Assembly (NCBI RefSeq): GCF_019669925.1 | Contig: NZ_AP019779.1 | Location: forward strand, 620,001-684,000 | DNA length: 64,000 bases | Direction: 5' to 3' | Source: Methanobrevibacter arboriphilus | GTDB lineage: Archaea; Methanobacteriota; Methanobacteria; Methanobacteriales; Methanobacteriaceae | Shown: positions 36,015-45,074 of the stretch, in pieces | How the letters are laid out: each line of letters starts with the position of its first letter | Numbering within the stretch: position 1 is the stretch's first letter | Notes under the pieces: model-generated | What the model saw: the letters and a program-made list of their open reading frames with translations, nothing else | Database searches by the model: none | What the model was told of the DNA's origin: nothing | Position numbers and translations under genes: made by a program

Positions 36015-37085
36015 TTAGTTTATTATATCAATATTTCCTAGAACATCAACAATAGTTAGAATATTGTCTTGTTTATCATTCATTAAAATTTCTACTTTAG
36101 GTGAGCTTGTTTTACTAATACTTGTTTTTAAATCAGTAATGAATCCTGCTTTAAGATATTTCTCTTTTATATTAGAAACAGCCATGTTAAAATCTTCAGA
36201 AGCAATACGATTATTGTCTTTTCCAATAATATTAAATATAGCTCTTCTAATTTCATTCATAATCAAATGATGTACTCTGTCTATTTTAAGATCATTAGTA
36301 TCATTTATTTTTTCATTCCAAGTACAAGTCCCACTATTGACAATCTGAAGTATATTATTAACTTTATCCCTATAACCAGTAGCTAAAGCACCATTATTCA
36401 ATATAGCTTCATAAATACTTGTTCCATACTTTTCTTTAGTTGTTTCTCCAACTACTCCATCGAGAACATAATGAGTTAAGCTTCTATTTTCATCAACACT
36501 AGCAACTAAACCAGCGAAATAAACACTCATATCAATTATTGAGTATTCTTCAGATTCTATTTCCTGAGGAGTAGTAGCTATTGCATAAATTCCTCCTGTT
36601 TTGAATTGATTGAAAACAGCAGTTAAACTTGATGTTTCTGGATCTGTAGGATAGATTAATCCAAAACCAAACATATTTTGGAATTGCTCGTCCCTAAATG
36701 TTTTATACATTTCTAATTGATCTGATGTTAATAAATATGGAATATTAATTATACTAACTTCTGTTTTTTCTAATTCTTCAAAAGCATTAGATAATTTTTC
36801 ATTTGTTAAAGCATAATCTGGTGTAGTTGTGCCAGTTGTTATATTAACAAGTACAATGTCTTTAAGTGTTGGAAAATGTTTTTGTAATAACTGTAAATAT
36901 TTATATCCTAACGCTTCAGTAATTTCTGTTTTTTGATCTTCAACAGCTTGCTCAATAGTAGGATATGCTTTAAACGCAAATGAACTGTCTTTAAACGGTG
37001 CTATAATGCATAAAACATTTCTATTCCCAATATTTTTAATAGTTTCAGTTCCTTCACTATAATTAATCTTTGGTTCACCTATCAT
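36015..37085 (-). CDS. tail sheath protein (XkdK-like)
   Basis: 356 residues. Sheath signatures: an N-terminal region (GTETIKNIGNRNVLCIIAPF), a middle alpha/beta part (INIPYLLTSDQLEMYKTFRD) and a conserved C-terminal domain with SEDFNMAVSNIKEKYLKAGFI, whose strands make the sheath mesh. Its presence separates this virus from the long non-contractile-tailed viruses known for Methanobacteriales (psiM2, Drs3). Start overlaps the HhH gene stop by 4 bp. Confidence 0.85.
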   Translation of the reverse strand: MIGEPKINYSEGTETIKNIGNRNVLCIIAPFKDSSFAFKAYPTIEQAVEDQKTEITEALGYKYLQLLQKHFPTLKDIVLVNITTGTTTPDYALTNEKLSNAFEELEKTEVSIINIPYLLTSDQLEMYKTFRDEQFQNMFGFGLIYPTDPETSSLTAVFNQFKTGGIYAIATTPQEIESEEYSIIDMSVYFAGLVASVDENRSLTHYVLDGVVGETTKEKYGTSIYEAILNNGALATGYRDKVNNILQIVNSGTCTWNEKINDTNDLKIDRVHHLIMNEIRRAIFNIIGKDNNRIASEDFNMAVSNIKEKYLKAGFITDLKTSISKTSSPKVEILMNDKQDNILTIVDVLGNIDIIN

Positions 37086-37444
37086 TCTATTTTTCCTCCT
37101 TTATATTCTTCAAAGGCTTCTTTTAACTTTTCACCTTTTAAATCTTTATTATATTTTTCACTGGCTTTGAATCCAGCTACAAGATACTGGTTTTCTTTTT
37201 TTAAATCAAAATCATATTTTTTTTCTTCTAAACTAGTATAATCTATTTCAATATTTTCAGCTGCATTTTCCAATTCTTTAGAAAAACTTACAAGATCCTT
37301 AGCTAATTTATTACCAATTTTAGCTTTTTCAGCTAACTCCTCAGGTTCAACAATAGCTAAATCAATGATTGTATTATAACCTGCATCTCGTAGTTTTTGT
37401 GCTGTTTTTTCCCCTACTTCGGGCAATTCTTCAAATTCAACCAT
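37082..37444 (-). CDS. RadA-like helix-hairpin-helix protein in the head-tail module
   Basis: 120 residues. The first 60 (LPEVGEKTAQKLRDAGYNTI, then VEPEELAEKAKIGNKLAKDLV) copy the N-terminal HhH domain of archaeal RadA recombinases. The rest (EEKKYDFDLKKENQYLVAGFKASEKYNKDL) is helical and matches nothing I know. A DNA-binding HhH domain immediately before the sheath gene is odd; in bacterial phages a short XkdJ-like protein stands here. It may touch DNA at the neck. Confidence 0.75.
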   Translation of the reverse strand: MVEFEELPEVGEKTAQKLRDAGYNTIIDLAIVEPEELAEKAKIGNKLAKDLVSFSKELENAAENIEIDYTSLEEKKYDFDLKKENQYLVAGFKASEKYNKDLKGEKLKEAFEEYKGGKIE

Positions 37445-37483
37445 AATTAATCATTCCTAATTTATTTCATAAAATAAGTCTCT

Positions 37484-37975
37484 TCACTTATTTATTTCTG
37501 TATCATCAAAAAAGACACTAAAATCCTCATTTTCTTCTTGATTATAAATATCAATTTCATCAATTTGAACTAGCATATTACTTGCTTTAAGTGCAAACTT
37601 GCTCCCATACTTAGAAGAACTATTTCTAAAAACCATATTTGTACGTTTCAACACATCATCCGTTTTAAGAACATTTTTAACAGCTCGACGAGTTGATCTA
37701 AGTAATTTACTAACCTCACTATAATCAGCTTTTTTAGTTTTAATATAAACCTCAGTCAAAGCTTTATAATGATCACTATTACTTGTACTATAGTCATGTT
37801 CTTCATTAGCTTCTGCAACAATAATAACATTTGATTCTTCAACTAAAACTCCCTCATATGGAAAGGTAACTTTAAATTTCCTTATTAAAGGGTGATTTGA
37901 TTTTTTCAAAGCATTATAAATCAGAAATGCACTTGTTTCTGTAGTACTAGTATCAGATATTATTTCTTTATCCAT
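37484..37975 (-). CDS. tail completion / terminator-like protein
   Basis: 163 residues, alpha/beta (AFLIYNALKKSNHPLIRKFK, VIIVAEANEEHDYST, VYIKTKKADYSEVSKLLRS). Size and position (just before sheath genes) fit a tail terminator. No motif proves it. Confidence 0.6.
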   Translation of the reverse strand: MDKEIISDTSTTETSAFLIYNALKKSNHPLIRKFKVTFPYEGVLVEESNVIIVAEANEEHDYSTSNSDHYKALTEVYIKTKKADYSEVSKLLRSTRRAVKNVLKTDDVLKRTNMVFRNSSSKYGSKFALKASNMLVQIDEIDIYNQEENEDFSVFFDDTEINK

Positions 37976-37980
37976 AATTA

Positions 37981-38436
37981 TCAGCCCAACTTACTTCTTA
38001 CAACTTCCCATCCTATTTTCTGAATATCTTTTTGAATATAGTTCAATGAAGGTTCAGCAAAGGGTTTACCTTCGTATTTAACACTTCCTAACTCAATAAC
38101 AATTGGATATGGGAAACCATCTTCAGATAAAGCAGTTGCTCCAACATCAACCTCACCTTGAGCAGAAGGTTCAACAAAAATAGTATTAACCATCTGAGTA
38201 GTGTCAACAGTTCCATTCATCCAAATAAACTGTTCTTGATAAGATCTTATTCTTTCAGCTACACGATTAGATAATGCATTAGGTACATCATTTTCGATTT
38301 TTGATTTTATATTCTTCAGAATACTAATAGCTGGAGCAAAAACATCATTATCAATACTATTTATAGTTTTATCAATTTGTGAAGTATCAGTTTTAACACT
38401 AACTCTAGTTTTCAATTCAGAAAGTATTGCTCCCAT
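37981..38436 (-). CDS. HK97 gp10-like neck protein
   Basis: 151 residues. Helices at the N-terminus are followed by the typical FPYPIVIELGSVKYEGKPFAE region, where the Y-P-x2-hydrophobic-E-x-G-S and PFxxP motifs are diagnostic for gp10-like head-tail completion proteins. Six bases separate it from the next gene. Confidence 0.75.
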   Translation of the reverse strand: MGAILSELKTRVSVKTDTSQIDKTINSIDNDVFAPAISILKNIKSKIENDVPNALSNRVAERIRSYQEQFIWMNGTVDTTQMVNTIFVEPSAQGEVDVGATALSEDGFPYPIVIELGSVKYEGKPFAEPSLNYIQKDIQKIGWEVVRSKLG

Positions 38437-38462
38437 AATAAAACAAGCCCCTTCTTATTTTT

Positions 38463-38972
38463 TTAGATAGCACTTATTTCAATATGAACTCCTTTGATAA
38501 AAGGCTCAATAATTGTTAAATATTTTTTAAAAAGCTTACCACCTTGACCATAATCAATAGTACCTTCATCATTATTTACTGTGACAGATGTATTGTACTT
38601 TAACCATAAATTAGAAGCTGTTAATTTAATAACACCATTAAAAAATAATCTAGCCTTTATTTCATCCAAATCATCAATATCATAACGATTAGTATAAGAT
38701 AATGCTTCATCAAAAGCTTTATTGAAAAAGTCTTCAACTTCCTTTATAGAAACATTATGATTAATACTAATATTTTTTAGCTGTTCTTCATCATCATGAT
38801 CAATGAATAGTTGGCTTGATCCATCAGATTCAGTATCTTCTGAATTTATTAATTGCCAACCATCAAGTTCAATCAAAATCTTTCTAGCTAATTCTTCTGA
38901 AAAAATAGGAATATTAGTTTCTGAAGGTTCTTCAAGATTTGTATCATGAGGAGGAATGTTTCCAATATTCAT
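38463..38972 (-). CDS. head-tail connector protein
   Basis: 169 residues, mainly helical after an acidic, disordered N-terminus. The segment VEDFFNKAFDEALSYTNRYD, with a following ASNLWLKY helix, resembles gp6/XkdH connectors that sit under the portal. Identity rests on position after the capsid gene and helical pattern. Confidence 0.65.
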   Translation of the reverse strand: MNIGNIPPHDTNLEEPSETNIPIFSEELARKILIELDGWQLINSEDTESDGSSQLFIDHDDEEQLKNISINHNVSIKEVEDFFNKAFDEALSYTNRYDIDDLDEIKARLFFNGVIKLTASNLWLKYNTSVTVNNDEGTIDYGQGGKLFKKYLTIIEPFIKGVHIEISAI

Positions 38973-39001
38973 GCTAAAAACTATCCTTCCTAAATATTTT
39001 C

Positions 39002-40279
39002 TTATTCTGCTGTTAAAGTGAAAGATATTTCTGTATCATCGTTAATAGTAACAGGTTCAATTAATGTTTCATAACCAGTAGCTGTGACAGTAGCAGTCCA
39101 ATCACCAGCAACAACACTATTAAGAACACCTTTACCATCAACTCCGACGGTAACTTGTCTTGTCACATTATCACTATTTTTAAGTACTGCTTTAGCTCCG
39201 TCGATAGGATTATCAGAACTGTCTTTAACAAAAACAGGGACAGTAGGTATGGTTTCTATAGGTGATATGTCCCCTCCATCGGCGATTAAACTTTCTTCTA
39301 ATATATCAAGAGGAATAGTTGTAGTTACTGCACCTTCTCTGAAGTACATATCCATATCTCCACGAACACGGAACCAATAATCAGTTCTTTCAAGACCTGC
39401 TTTTCTTTCAGGTTCAATACTCATGTTCTTCCTAATACCCCATGCAAGATTTTTAGGATCAGTTAACATCATTTTACCAGATGCAATAAGTTCCCTTACC
39501 TCAGGGTCATCGAGAGCATTAGGATTTTTAATACTAATCTGTTTGTATTTGAGTTCTGCAAATCCTATTTGTGTTGCATCCCCTAAACCAGTTTGTCTAC
39601 TAGCTAATAATTCCCTGTATGCGTCTTCAACTTCGAAAGGAACATAAAATACTAGTTTATCTCTTTTACGGAATCTTGGAGACAATTTCTTAATAGCAGT
39701 GTTAAATAGTCTTTCTACTTGATTAGCACCCCCCATATCAAAATCAGTTCCTACTTCTAATTGATGAGCTGCTTTTTTAAACCAACCATCACTAATACAT
39801 AAAAGAGGATCTTGAGATTTAGTTAAATCACTATCTCCAAATGCAGTATATAATGATAAGTCTTCACCAATAGCTCTACCCATTTCACTAAGTAAAAACT
39901 GCACTAAGCCTTCCCCTGTGATATTGTCTTCAATATCTTCATCCTGTATTTTTGCACAGGCTTTAAGTTTTCTAGCTATTAAAGTATTAGCTCCAAAACT
40001 AAGAGATTTCTTTTCAGTTTCACCTAATTCACGAGTGTTTCCATCATCATCATAACCATTGGTTAATACTCTTCCAACGATTCCAGCACGATTTAAGTTT
40101 TTCTCTGGAGCATTCATTAGCTCAGGTTTGGAACCTGCTAACATTATATTGTCTAATGCGGCATAAGCTAAAAACTGACCAAGATGTTCAGGTGATAAAA
40201 TAGCTTTACCATCTTTTATATTGGTCATATTTTTAAATGCAGCTTCTTGATTTGTTATTTTATCTAAAGTTGTAGTCAT
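39002..40279 (-). CDS. major capsid protein with C-terminal Ig-like domain
   Basis: 425 residues from ATG 40279; a GTG three codons up is possible. Residues 1-330 form an HK97-type capsid by context (ALDNIMLAGSKPELMNAPEK, DEDIEDNITGEGLVQFLLSE, GLGDATQIGFAELKYKQISI). The last 85 residues (VPVFVKDSSDNPIDGAKAVL, VDGKGVLNSVVAGDWTATVT, GYETLIEPVTINDDTEI) are a carboxypeptidase-regulatory/PEGA-type Ig fold, probably displayed outside the shell. It follows the protease/scaffold gene by 24 bp. Confidence 0.85.
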   Translation of the reverse strand: MTTTLDKITNQEAAFKNMTNIKDGKAILSPEHLGQFLAYAALDNIMLAGSKPELMNAPEKNLNRAGIVGRVLTNGYDDDGNTRELGETEKKSLSFGANTLIARKLKACAKIQDEDIEDNITGEGLVQFLLSEMGRAIGEDLSLYTAFGDSDLTKSQDPLLCISDGWFKKAAHQLEVGTDFDMGGANQVERLFNTAIKKLSPRFRKRDKLVFYVPFEVEDAYRELLASRQTGLGDATQIGFAELKYKQISIKNPNALDDPEVRELIASGKMMLTDPKNLAWGIRKNMSIEPERKAGLERTDYWFRVRGDMDMYFREGAVTTTIPLDILEESLIADGGDISPIETIPTVPVFVKDSSDNPIDGAKAVLKNSDNVTRQVTVGVDGKGVLNSVVAGDWTATVTATGYETLIEPVTINDDTEISFTLTAE

Positions 40280-40302
40280 TATTAACACACTCTTAATTAT
40301 TA

Positions 40303-41637
40303 TTATTCATTTTTCATTGATTTTTTAGTTTTATTCATAGAAGCGAATATTCTATCATCTTCAGATTTAGTAGAAACATTAGAATCATCATCTTTTCCTT
40401 TTAATGATTGTGATTCTACATCTATTCCTAACTGTTCTGCATATTCTTTATTTTTCTCAACAACTTCGTTATATTCTTTTTTACTTACAACTTCCTCATC
40501 TTCATCATTTTCGGGTTTTTTTACAGTGAAATCTATTTTAGATGTATCTATCCCTAAATCTTCTAAATCTTTTTTTATTTTATCAAGTTTTTTCTTCTTC
40601 TTATCTTCATCAGTTTCATTTGCTGCTTTAACAGCTTCAACTAATTTATCTTCCTGTTTTTCAAATTTTTCATCTAATATTGTATCTAATTCAGCTTTAG
40701 TCACAACATCTTTGTTTTTTTCATTATCATTAGTCATTTTATCACTTTTTAATCCAAGAGAATTATCCTCTCTTTCATTATTTGCTTTATCAATCAATTT
40801 ACCTAATGAATCCCAAGCATTTTTTAATTTATTAAATGTGGAATCACTTATACTACGCCCTGCTTTTTTAGCTACTTCTAACATTTTTTTAGCTACAAAT
40901 TCTTGTTCAACTTCCACAGGCTCTCCAAATTCAATAGTATCATCCAATCCAATAGAATATAGAATCTCATAATATTTTTCCTCTTTCCAACTATGAACAA
41001 CTACCTTATCATCATAAGTCAATTGAACATAGTTATCATCACCAAATTTTTTTCTAATAGCTCCTGAAATTTTATCTCTTTTAGCTTCAAAAGACTCTTT
41101 TTTATCTGATTTAGTAGCTGCTTTAACACTACAAAATTTAGCACCAAAAACACATGGTTTTTCCACGAGTGCTATTGTTGCAACAGCAGGATCTGGAATA
41201 TCTTTAATAAGAACACGACCTTTTTCAGCAGCTTCTTTAAGAACAATATCATCAGCAACAGCTTCTTCAAGTACAGTGACACTTCCACCCGTATAAATGC
41301 CTTTATCAACTTTATCCCAAGCATCATCATCAAAAACTTTCAAAGTTCCCATCCAAGTACCTTCAGGATAAGTAATCTCATCACCTTCAATGGTTTTCAT
41401 AGCTGTGTCTTCTCTTAATTGCCAAGATTCGACAGGAACAGCTACTTCTTTTTTAGTTTTAATATAGGTATGGCCTCCATCGACTTTCCTATATTTTTCC
41501 ATATATTTGTGAGAAAAATCAGCTATTTCTTCTATTGATAATTGTTTTTCTCCATGTGGAGCGTCGCAATCATCATAGTTTGGAATCAGTAAAGGTAATG
41601 TGATGAGTCTTTGTTCTTCATTTTTGTTTACAATCAT
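40303..41637 (-). CDS. XkdF-like prohead protease fused to scaffold
   Basis: 444 residues from ATG 41637; a GTG at 41658 is possible since GGTGATT lies there. Residues 25-170 match the XkdF putative serine protease (VPVESWQLRED, TYPEGTWMGTLKVFDDDAWDKV, IYTGGSVTVLEEA). The C-terminal 150 are a charged coiled coil (KAELDTILDEKFEKQEDKLV ...), the scaffold part. A self-cleaving protease-scaffold fusion directly before the capsid gene is the PBSX plan. Confidence 0.8.
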   Translation of the reverse strand: MIVNKNEEQRLITLPLLIPNYDDCDAPHGEKQLSIEEIADFSHKYMEKYRKVDGGHTYIKTKKEVAVPVESWQLREDTAMKTIEGDEITYPEGTWMGTLKVFDDDAWDKVDKGIYTGGSVTVLEEAVADDIVLKEAAEKGRVLIKDIPDPAVATIALVEKPCVFGAKFCSVKAATKSDKKESFEAKRDKISGAIRKKFGDDNYVQLTYDDKVVVHSWKEEKYYEILYSIGLDDTIEFGEPVEVEQEFVAKKMLEVAKKAGRSISDSTFNKLKNAWDSLGKLIDKANNEREDNSLGLKSDKMTNDNEKNKDVVTKAELDTILDEKFEKQEDKLVEAVKAANETDEDKKKKKLDKIKKDLEDLGIDTSKIDFTVKKPENDEDEEVVSKKEYNEVVEKNKEYAEQLGIDVESQSLKGKDDDSNVSTKSEDDRIFASMNKTKKSMKNE

Positions 41638-41982
41638 TGTTTTTGCAATTGTAATCACCTTTTTCTAATTAGTTCTACAGTCAAAATTACATTATAATAA
41701 ATAATTTGTAAGATTTTGGTGGTGGTTGTCCTATTATTTTAATAAACATGAATAAACCTCTTTTTCATAGCTATCGCTAATATAACTTATTAAAATGTAA
41801 TAAAATAGGGTTTTTAAAAAATTAGATATAGCTATCACTAGAATAACTTGTTATGAATGCTTTAAAAATTGATTTTAAAATTTTTAGATTAAAAAAGCCA
41901 ACAACCCAATTTTGGTTATTGGCTTAAAAATCATTTATAAATTAAATATAAAAATTATTAAATAAAAAAGAAAAGTTAATTA
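41638..41982. promoter_or_regulatory. spacer with repeated motif and terminator inside the head operon
   Basis: TAGCTATCGCTAATATAACT (41769) and TAGCTATCACTAGAATAACT (41829) are 60-bp-spaced imperfect repeats. They lie between a terminator (41894) and the protease gene, so a second late promoter probably starts here. Confidence 0.5.
41894..41925 (-). terminator. internal terminator of the late operon
   Basis: On the minus strand AAGCCAATAACC and GGGTTGTTGGCTT pair over about 11 bp around AAAATT, followed by TTTTT. It may lower transcription of genes past the 62-codon ORF. Confidence 0.7.
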
Positions 41983-42162
41983 TTATTGTGGATCAGTTAA
42001 AGAACCAACCCATTTGGCTTCACTCATTTTGCGGAATATTTCAGGATTGTTTTTTCTAAAATCATCCATCTCTTTTTCTATCTCAGCAGATTCTTCAGCA
42101 GGAATGCCTTCAGTTAAATATCTACTTCGATAAGTTTTATATTCTTCAAAATTTTTAATCAT
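41983..42162 (-). CDS. small head-module protein
   Basis: 59 residues from ATG 42162 behind AAGTGATTAAG. Acidic, helical (YLTEGIPAEESAEIEKEMDD), no domain recognised. It follows the MuF-like gene and precedes a terminator; a small minor-head or regulatory protein is likely. Confidence 0.6.
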   Translation of the reverse strand: MIKNFEEYKTYRSRYLTEGIPAEESAEIEKEMDDFRKNNPEIFRKMSEAKWVGSLTDPQ

Positions 42163-42196
42163 CTTAATCACTTAATATATTGTTATATTTTTATTA

Positions 42197-43627
42197 TTAT
42201 AAATAATTTAGGGCACAATGAACTATGCCATTTGATTTATTGATTTTATAAACTTCTAATACAGTACCTTTGGGTAATAAAAACTCTACTTCTTCAGGCC
42301 TTAAAGAATTTTGTTTTATATAAACTCCTTTAGTTCCTTTTGGAGCATCAATCTGCAAAATACTTCCTTTTTCTGTAGCATGGAATTTTGCAACACCTCT
42401 ATCAAAACTAGTTGAAGCAAAACCACTGTGTTCAATAGATTGACCTAAATAAAAGTCATTAACATTATTTTTAAACCCTCTAAAAAGATTTGTATCTTCA
42501 ACTAGCTTAACTTGACTATTATTTAAATTTTTCACCATATTTTTATATTTTTGTTCATTTATACCATATTTAGTTTCTAAATCAGAATTCCATTTACCAT
42601 TATGATTTATAAGACAATCATTAACAATGTTACCATCATCAGAATACATTTTCATGGATCTTTTCACATTTTCAGAATATTCTTTACTATACTTTTTATC
42701 TAATTCTTTTAAACTATCTTCAGATAGTTGATTATTAATTTCTTCATAATCACTATAATCAGATATTATTTCATAGGTACATCCACAATTAATAATATTT
42801 CCAGGATTATGATAATTTTCTACATCACCAGGAAACAATAGATGATCTATATCACCACTAACTTCATTTTTAACTTCAAACATATCTTCAAGTTCAACAA
42901 TCTCATCATCCATATTACTATGACGAGTATTTTCCAATCCAGACCATATCCATTTTTTATGAGTATATACAGGAGGTAAACCATTAGCTCTAGCTTCTTC
43001 ATTAATAGCTAAAGCTTCGTCATAATCAACCCTATGAGTTTTATAATTTTCAAGATTCTTAGCAAGATTATTTAGTTCTTTATAAGACAAATCGCGACCA
43101 TTATACATTTTCCCCTCTTCAAGAGATCGTTCAAGAATTTCTTGTCTTGAAACAGTCGGACTTAATTTTTCACTTAAACTATTATATTTATCTAAATCAA
43201 TTTTAGATTGTTCTAAAGTTCTTTCAACATATTCAAGATTCTTTAAAACTCGCTCAGTTTCCAATTCAGATATAATTCGAGCAGTATTATCTGCAGAAAC
43301 ACTAATAAGATTTCTTGTGACAGCATTATTATCTGTTAAAGGACTATTAAGTATTGTCTGAAAATCACGTACAATAGTAGGATTATTAAGACTGAAAATG
43401 TTTAAGAAAATAGCTTCTTGAGCAAAACTATTAGCTGTATACTTATTAAGATCAGGATCATTAATTTGATTAACTTTTTTATCAATAAGATTATTTAGAT
43501 AAATCTGCAATTGCCTATATAAATCTTTTTCAGACTTAAAACTATACTTTTTTGGATGGTTTGAACTTTTTAAAGCCATTATACACTGATCTAAATGACC
43601 AATCACTTTTCGTGCTAGTTTTGGCAT
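42197..43627 (-). CDS. MuF-like minor head protein fused to an ADP-ribosyltransferase
   Basis: 476 residues from ATG 43627, behind AAGAGGTTGAAAACA. The middle (RANGLPPVYTHKKWIWSGLE, TRHSNMDDEIVELEDMF, PGNIINCGCTYEI) is the SPP1 gp7/MuF head morphogenesis domain. Residues 385-450 then show the R-S-E triad of ADP-ribosyltransferases: Arg in TNLFRGF, FASTSFDRG, and EEVEFLLPKGT with the ExE glutamates. Phages package such enzymes and eject them to modify host proteins. Overlaps the portal gene by 86 bp. Confidence 0.82.
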   Translation of the reverse strand: MPKLARKVIGHLDQCIMALKSSNHPKKYSFKSEKDLYRQLQIYLNNLIDKKVNQINDPDLNKYTANSFAQEAIFLNIFSLNNPTIVRDFQTILNSPLTDNNAVTRNLISVSADNTARIISELETERVLKNLEYVERTLEQSKIDLDKYNSLSEKLSPTVSRQEILERSLEEGKMYNGRDLSYKELNNLAKNLENYKTHRVDYDEALAINEEARANGLPPVYTHKKWIWSGLENTRHSNMDDEIVELEDMFEVKNEVSGDIDHLLFPGDVENYHNPGNIINCGCTYEIISDYSDYEEINNQLSEDSLKELDKKYSKEYSENVKRSMKMYSDDGNIVNDCLINHNGKWNSDLETKYGINEQKYKNMVKNLNNSQVKLVEDTNLFRGFKNNVNDFYLGQSIEHSGFASTSFDRGVAKFHATEKGSILQIDAPKGTKGVYIKQNSLRPEEVEFLLPKGTVLEVYKINKSNGIVHCALNYL

Positions 43628-45074
43628 TGTTTTCAACCTCTTGTATAATATTATCTCTCAGATTTTCAAGATTCACAATAACAGGATCAACATCCCTATC
43701 TTCTTCTAAAGGGATGTTGTTTAAATAATACATATCCATTAAAGGATTATCAGTAACAGGTTCAAGTCCATTACGACGTCTAACTTCATTAGGAGTGAGA
43801 GCTGCATGATCCATTAACTTACAATCATTATCTATTTTCTGTGTAAGATCATCTGTATCTAATGTTTTAAGTTCAAAATTATAATCAAATATTTTAAATC
43901 CCCATTCGTGGCGAACAATATACTTATTAATCAAAGCAGCTAATGTTCTCTGTTGAGGAATCACTACACTTTCTTTATAATTTTTCTTAGTTTCGCCTGC
44001 AACATTACCTCCTAATGCTCCAGTAGTGATTACTCCTGCACGATTAGGATCGACACCATGACTAGTTAGTACTTCATCACGGTTATCAACACGGTACATT
44101 CTGAAACTAGCTTCTTTAGTCTCAACAGATAACTTTTCAAACCGTATTTCAACATTTTTAGCACCTTTACGGCTAGGAATAGTTGTAATCATGACACTAT
44201 GTGGATTCTTCTTAAAAGATTTAAACTTATTCTCAATGTTTTTCTGTATTTGAGTTTTACCAGTTTTAGGGTCTTTTTCTCCTGGGTCAAAATCACCTAA
44301 AACACTTACTGAGTAAGTGGGAACTCCATAATTTTCAAAGAAAGAAATATTATACTCTGCTCTTGTTTTATCACCTAATATGGCATTATGTGCAGAAACA
44401 GAATCTGGCTCACCATAATATTCATCATCAGTTGAATATTTAACACTTAGTATAATCTCAGTAGCTCTTTTATCAGTGGATAAATAACCTAATGGGTGTT
44501 CTTCACCATTTTCTTTATCAATGTCTTTTTCATACCCAATGCGTTTAAACCATCTTTCTTTAGTTCCTCTAATCTGACAGTATTTATTTTCATCTTGATG
44601 AATACGTACTGTTTTAGCTGGAATATGAGCTATTTTCTTAGGAATACCTTTAGCTGCATATCCTGTTCTTATAACTTCTAAAACACAATATCCTAATTCT
44701 TCAATGTCTCTTCTATTTTTTCGTAATATATCTTCAAGAATTTCATCCGAACCTTCAAAAAACTCTTGTAAAAGTATCTTATTTTTCTCATTAGGATTAT
44801 CAGTGACAGGTTTAATATTATAACCTAAACCTCCAATATCATTAGATTTTATACGACAAGAAGCTCTATGATAAGTATTAATTTTAGATAGTTTAGCTAA
44901 TTTATAAGGATCAAGCTTAGGCTGAATAAGACCTTTGTTTCCATAAAAATCATTAAAAGGGTCTTTGATTTGCTGAGATTCTTCTATTGATTCTGATTTA
45001 ATAGAGTATTGTTCAAATACACTAGATTCAACAGCTTCATCATCTACTATAAAAAATTCAGGAGTTCTGCTCAT
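43542..45074 (-). CDS. portal protein (PBSX/XkdE-like)
   Basis: 510 residues. Portal family features: an N-terminal region ending LAKLSKINTYHRASCRIKSN, a clip-stem core with SVSVLGDFDPG and HGVDPNRAGVITTGALGGNV, and the C-terminal helix ALINKYIVRHEWGFKIFDYN. It forms the dodecameric ring for DNA entry. Overlaps the terminase stop by 4 bp. Confidence 0.9.
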   Translation of the reverse strand: MSRTPEFFIVDDEAVESSVFEQYSIKSESIEESQQIKDPFNDFYGNKGLIQPKLDPYKLAKLSKINTYHRASCRIKSNDIGGLGYNIKPVTDNPNEKNKILLQEFFEGSDEILEDILRKNRRDIEELGYCVLEVIRTGYAAKGIPKKIAHIPAKTVRIHQDENKYCQIRGTKERWFKRIGYEKDIDKENGEEHPLGYLSTDKRATEIILSVKYSTDDEYYGEPDSVSAHNAILGDKTRAEYNISFFENYGVPTYSVSVLGDFDPGEKDPKTGKTQIQKNIENKFKSFKKNPHSVMITTIPSRKGAKNVEIRFEKLSVETKEASFRMYRVDNRDEVLTSHGVDPNRAGVITTGALGGNVAGETKKNYKESVVIPQQRTLAALINKYIVRHEWGFKIFDYNFELKTLDTDDLTQKIDNDCKLMDHAALTPNEVRRRNGLEPVTDNPLMDMYYLNNIPLEEDRDVDPVIVNLENLRDNIIQEVENNAKTSTKSDWSFRSVYNGFKKFKPSKKV

